From the NCBI RefSeq assembly GCF_040783535.2, contig NZ_JBFONW020000007.1:62001-126000 (forward strand): 64,000 nucleotides of DNA, in the 5' to 3' direction. The stretch comes from Aestuariibius insulae (GTDB lineage: Bacteria; Pseudomonadota; Alphaproteobacteria; Rhodobacterales; Rhodobacteraceae). Within the stretch, counting starts at the first letter, position 1, and each line of letters begins with the position of its first letter. The notes beneath the pieces are model-generated. The model was given only the letters and a program-made list of their open reading frames with translations, was not told where the DNA came from and ran no database searches. Positions 61,180 through 64,000 of the stretch are shown in pieces. The translations under genes were made by a program, and so were the position numbers.

Positions 61180-61682
61180 CCGAAAGGCCCTATCGGGCGC
61201 CCGCCGGAACGGGGATTGGCCACATGCATCTACGTGTGGCCAATCTTGACCGGGCGCTTGCGTTCTACGAAGGCATACTGGGCTTTCAGGTTCAGGCGAG
61301 GGTCGGGAATGCTGCGGCCTTCCTCGGAGCTCCGATGGCGGATGGCACGGTCTATCACCATCATATCGGCCTCAACACCTGGGATAGCCGAGGTGGCACA
61401 CCGCCGCCGGGTGGTCATACCGGGCTGTACCATGCGGCCATCCTGTATCCGTCACGCGCCGATCTTGCACAGGCCGTTCGCCGGGTGTTGGAGGTTGGAC
61501 ATCCTTTGACGGGCGCGACCGATCACGGCATCTCGGAGGCGGTCTATCTGAATGATCCAGACGGAAACGGACTGGAGCTCTACCGCGATCGCGCTCCACA
61601 AGACTGGCCGCGCGATACCGAGGGCGGGCTTGTCATGGAGCTCAAGCCGCTCGATCTTGCTGCGCTGATGGATAGGAAATGA
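61176..61682 (+). CDS. VOC family protein (glyoxalase/extradiol-dioxygenase fold)
   Basis: A 168-residue single-chain VOC protein with two beta-alpha-beta-beta-beta modules: GIGHMHLRVANLDRALAFYEGILGF and HTGLYHAAILYPSRADLAQAVRRVLE. Metal ligands are probably His in GHMHLRV, His in GLYHAAI and Glu in NGLELYRDR. The family includes CatE-like catechol dioxygenases and thiol transferases; the linkage to azoR suggests quinone or catechol detoxification. Its ATG overlaps the azoR stop. Confidence 0.88.
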   Translation: MTERPYRAPAGTGIGHMHLRVANLDRALAFYEGILGFQVQARVGNAAAFLGAPMADGTVYHHHIGLNTWDSRGGTPPPGGHTGLYHAAILYPSRADLAQAVRRVLEVGHPLTGATDHGISEAVYLNDPDGNGLELYRDRAPQDWPRDTEGGLVMELKPLDLAALMDRK

Positions 61683-61770
61683 TGATCCCAGCCGACTTGG
61701 TGCAAAGTCAGGGCCAATCATGCCTCAAAACCCTCGGAAGCGCAGGATTGAGAGACACTTTCGAAGCCGT

Positions 61771-62352
61771 TCAATTTTGAAGAGCGTCGAGTCCCGCCGC
61801 GATTTCACGCGCCAGCTCAGCGGCATCGACATCCGGTCTTTCGGCCGAGGCCCGTAAACCGATCAAGTCCGACTGGTAGCGCCGGGCCAGGCGAGCGGGG
61901 TCGTGATGCTTTGCGACGTCGCCGGCGATCTGTGCTGCCGAGAATAGCGCTGCGAAGCGGATCTCCATCTCCTCCAGAAGGCGGCTGGCCTGCTTGGCAA
62001 GATCTCCTTGCCGTCCTTGAACCTCAAGAAGGGTTTTCACAAGCATACAGGCATGAGCCGCTCCAAACGGCCGAGACCCGGCAAAGCTCAGAACATGGGC
62101 TTTCAAAGTGCCGAGGGGCCCATTCTCCTTTGCAAGTCCATCCAGCCGCTTTGCGCCGTCCGCCGCATAGATATCCAAGGTTTCGGCGTAAAGAGCGTCT
62201 TTTGAACCGAATGCGGCGTAAAAGCTGCCCGGTCGTACACCGAGCGTGAGCTCCAGATCTTTCAGTGACGTGCCCGCCCAACCTTGTCGCCAAAACAGGT
62301 CCCGCGCGCGGGTCACAAGGTCGTCGCGGTCGAATGAAGCGGTGCGAACCAT
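61771..62352 (-). CDS. TetR/AcrR family transcriptional regulator
   Basis: A 193-residue repressor. N-terminal HTH: DLVTRARDLFWRQGWAGTSLKDLELTLGVRPGSFYAAFGSKDALY, characteristic of TetR proteins. The C-terminal ligand-binding domain is helical. It is divergent from the carboxymuconolactone decarboxylase gene. Two related 16-bp inverted repeats lie in the gap directly upstream of its start, so it most likely represses both itself and that gene. Confidence 0.92.
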   Translation of the reverse strand: MVRTASFDRDDLVTRARDLFWRQGWAGTSLKDLELTLGVRPGSFYAAFGSKDALYAETLDIYAADGAKRLDGLAKENGPLGTLKAHVLSFAGSRPFGAAHACMLVKTLLEVQGRQGDLAKQASRLLEEMEIRFAALFSAAQIAGDVAKHHDPARLARRYQSDLIGLRASAERPDVDAAELAREIAAGLDALQN

Positions 62353-62367
62353 GCCAATCTCACAATC

Positions 62368-62383
62368 TTGATCGTTTGCTCAA
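62368..62383. promoter_or_regulatory. Operator half-site pair I in the TetR divergent promoter
   Basis: TTGATCGTTTGCTCAA; its reverse complement is TTGAGCAAACGATCAA, which shares the TTGAG...TCAA frame with the neighbouring site at 62392. It starts 16 bases from the TetR start codon. Confidence 0.55.
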
Positions 62384-62391
62384 CTTTAAAC

Positions 62392-62407
62392 TTGAGTGAT
62401 CGCTCAA
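62392..62407. promoter_or_regulatory. Operator half-site pair II in the TetR divergent promoter
   Basis: TTGAGTGATCGCTCAA, with flanking bases CTTGAG and CTCAAG forming a perfect 6-base inverted repeat. Its centre lies 24 bases from the centre of site I, close to two helical turns. Confidence 0.6.
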
Positions 62408-62448
62408 GCAAGGCGTATGAGTGTCTGGCAATCATATGAGGATTCACC

Positions 62449-63006
62449 ATGACCGACTTCCCGTCTCACGATCTCGATAGCGCTCCGGACGCTTCGAAGC
62501 CACTTTTGGAAAATTCGCAGAAAGCCTTCGGACGTCTACCAGGATTGCACAAAGTCATGGCCGAGAGCCCGCAGGCGCTGGAAGGATACCAGCTGCTACA
62601 CAAACTGTTCACCGAAACAGACTTCGACGCCGATGAAATGACGGTTGTCTGGCAAGCCATCAATGTGGAGCACGAGTGCCATTATTGCGTGCCCGCTCAT
62701 ACCGGCATTGCCAAGCGGATGAAGGTCTCTGACGAAATCACGGAGGCCTTGCGCAACGAGACCAGCCTACCGTCACCTAAACTCGAAGCACTGCGGACTT
62801 TCACACTCGCTATGCTGCGCGGTCGGGGCCACGTATCGGATGCCGAGATGACGGCGTTCTTCGATGCAGGCTATCGCCACCGCGCGGTGCTCGACGTTGT
62901 GCTGGGCCTCGCGCAGAAGACGATGTCGAACTATATCAATCACGTCGCTGAAACGCCCCTTGATGAGCCGGTGAAGCCATTTGCCTGGCAGCGCAAGGCC
63001 GCCTGA
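62449..63006 (+). CDS. Carboxymuconolactone decarboxylase/AhpD-like protein
   Basis: A 185-residue all-alpha protein of the CMD/AhpD family. The redox-active motif is VEHECHYCVPAHTG (E-x-x-C-x-x-C-x-x-x-H), the pattern of alkylhydroperoxidase AhpD; the helices before and after it (TVVWQAIN and LVLGLAQKTMSNYINHVAETP) match the family. It probably acts as a thiol-dependent peroxidase or on a hydroxy-acid lactone. Divergent from tetR. Confidence 0.88.
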   Translation: MTDFPSHDLDSAPDASKPLLENSQKAFGRLPGLHKVMAESPQALEGYQLLHKLFTETDFDADEMTVVWQAINVEHECHYCVPAHTGIAKRMKVSDEITEALRNETSLPSPKLEALRTFTLAMLRGRGHVSDAEMTAFFDAGYRHRAVLDVVLGLAQKTMSNYINHVAETPLDEPVKPFAWQRKAA

Positions 63007-63189
63007 AACGATGGAGCTGCGAGCGGGATGCACCCGCTCGCGGCTTACACTGGCCTTCGCGCGGAGGCCGGTATCTGCGCGGCGCATCCGCTTTGCCCGC
63101 TATCGCTTTGAATTGCGGCTCATGATGGCGCGCTTCAATACGATTACCACCCAGGTTCGGAATGCGGGCGACTACGGATCGAGCAGCGC

Positions 63190-63567
63190 CTACGCGTCCT
63201 CCATCGGCCCACCGGCCTCTTTCCAGGATCCGACGCCGCCCACATTTGTGACGGATGTGAAGCCCAGATCCATCAGGGTTTTACCGGCCAGCGCGGCCTG
63301 TCCGCCTTTGCCGCAGACCAGGTAGAGATCCGCCTGGCGGTCCAGAGCCGGGTTGTGAAAGCCAAGATCGGGATCGGCTGCGAACTCCAGAAATCCCCGG
63401 GGAATACGCTGTGCGCCTGCAATGGTCCCTGACTTCGCGATATCGGCGCTGTCGCGCACGTCGATGAACGTGCCCGCGTCCTTTGCGTGAATGGCGATCG
63501 CCTCTTCGGTGGACAGCCGGGGAACGGTCGCGTTGGCTTCATCTAGAAGGTCCTGAGTGCTCTTCAT
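63190..63567 (-). CDS. Rhodanese-like domain protein
   Basis: A 125-residue single-domain sulfurtransferase. Features are the rhodanese fold segments TEEAIAIHAKDAGTFIDVRDSADIAKSGTIAGAQRIPRGFLEF and the active-site loop YLVCGKGGQAALAGKTLMDLGF, with the catalytic cysteine at the start of the CGKGGQA loop; Gly/Gln instead of Arg at the end of the loop is a small departure. ATG at 63567 follows GAGGAGACAC. It is 81 bases downstream of the RidA-like gene. Confidence 0.9.
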   Translation of the reverse strand: MKSTQDLLDEANATVPRLSTEEAIAIHAKDAGTFIDVRDSADIAKSGTIAGAQRIPRGFLEFAADPDLGFHNPALDRQADLYLVCGKGGQAALAGKTLMDLGFTSVTNVGGVGSWKEAGGPMEDA

Positions 63568-63648
63568 GTCGTGTCTCCTCTTCAAACGATGGCAGGGCCA
63601 GCGAATATGCTGGCCCTCCGATATCATGTTCAATGTCTTGGTATCGAC

Positions 63649-64000
63649 CTACTTGTAAGCGATCATCGTGACTTCGACCAAGATCGGTGCGCCGGATGTC
63701 CCGCCGGGCAGGGCGCTCGCCTCGATCGCAGCGCGAGCAGGCGGTGTGGCTCCTTCGCCCCAGTAGCTTCCGTAGACTTCGTTAAACGCGCCGTAATCGT
63801 CCATGTCAGCAAGAAAGACGGTCACCCGAACGGCGTCGTTGAAGTCGTAGCCAGCCTCGTCGAGAACGGCGCGGATGTTCTCCATCACGACCGTGGTCTG
63901 GTCGCGCAGGTCATCGTCGCCATCTTTGGCGTGATCCGGAACGGCACCATCCACATAGGCGATCTGGCCAGACACGTAGAGAAAACCGTTGTCGGTCAGA
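63649..64000 (-). CDS. RidA family protein (partial, continues past the window)
   Basis: A RidA/YjgF-family protein of which the C-terminal ~117 residues are visible; the reading frame is still open at 64000 (LTDNGFLYVSGQIAYVDG), so the N-terminus and start codon lie outside. Conserved elements are GFLYVSGQIA, DQTTVVMENIRAVLDEAGYDFNDAVRVTVFLADMDDYGAFNEVYGSYW and PPARAAIEASALPGGAPILVEVTMIA, with the family's arginine in PARAAIE (imine-hydrolase site). RidA proteins deaminate reactive enamines/imines. Probably co-transcribed with the rhodanese gene. Confidence 0.9.
   Translation of the reverse strand, partial: LTDNGFLYVSGQIAYVDGAVPDHAKDGDDDLRDQTTVVMENIRAVLDEAGYDFNDAVRVTVFLADMDDYGAFNEVYGSYWGEGATPPARAAIEASALPGGTSGAPILVEVTMIAYK

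Noticed and set aside
1..64000. CRISPR array, riboswitch or rRNA operon
   Set aside because: I looked for regularly spaced repeats and conserved RNA motifs and saw none; the only RNA gene I can support is tRNA-Ser.

Overview
The window is GC-rich, densely coded DNA from an alphaproteobacterium, most likely the Rhodobacterales (Rhodobacteraceae/Roseobacter type). The grounds are the codon use, the gene content (PhoH-YbeY-MiaB block, Pth, L25/Ctc, YchF, Pmp3-like protein, DctPQM-type TRAP transporters, HmuRSTUV, a RhtX/FptX-type siderophore exporter/importer) and the close packing with ATGA and GTGA overlaps. I cannot name the genus.

Layout. (1) 1-19673 is mostly core chromosome: ybeY-phoH-miaB, pth, rplY, an MFS carrier, lldD, a Tat-exported nitroreductase-like protein with a MarR regulator, an operon of two unknown membrane proteins plus an epimerase and a Crp-like regulator (12829-15993), trpA, ychF with a nucleoside hydrolase, and a tRNA-Ser(GCU) at 19584-19673. 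(2) 19674-21358 is decayed DNA beside the tRNA: the C-terminal remnant of a tyrosine integrase and a secreted-protein gene split by an in-frame TAG. (3) 21745-35003 is one 12-gene minus-strand operon for acid-sugar catabolism: a ribose-type ABC importer, a D-apionate-lactonase-like protein, D-erythronate dehydrogenase (DenD), a TRAP importer, L-threonate dehydrogenase (LtnD), and OtnK/OtnC/OtnI. By the known Otn pathway these convert C4 aldonates to DHAP and CO2. A divergent FadR-type regulator and a strong palindromic operator candidate sit at its head. (4) 37434-40667 is a graveyard of broken mobile elements: fragments resembling IS481, IS6, a tyrosine integrase, IS3 OrfA and IS1182. Together with the tRNA-side integrase remnant it suggests that the catabolic operon lies in an old genomic island.

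(5) 40755-54248 is an iron block: hmuSTUV divergent from the heme receptor hmuR, an operon of a secreted protein, exbB, two exbD and tonB, and an operon of a TonB-dependent siderophore receptor, an MFS siderophore carrier and a DUF2218-SIP ferric reductase. Both receptors carry the same LGTIVL stretch near the mature N-terminus, so they probably share the TonB encoded between them. (6) 55158-64000 is a group of small redox and detoxification genes, each with a nearby regulator: a dioxygenase-fold protein, a metallo-hydrolase, an NmrA-like reductase with AraC, cytochrome b561, a frameshifted LysR with AzoR and a VOC protein, TetR with an AhpD-like protein, a rhodanese and a RidA protein that runs off the window.

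The points that most deserve follow-up are: the pairing of an apionate-lactonase-like protein with an erythronate/threonate pathway that has no visible apionate-specific downstream enzyme; the unexplained 122-residue C-terminal extension on the ABC ATPase of the same operon; and perfect hairpins directly after both solute-binding-protein genes.
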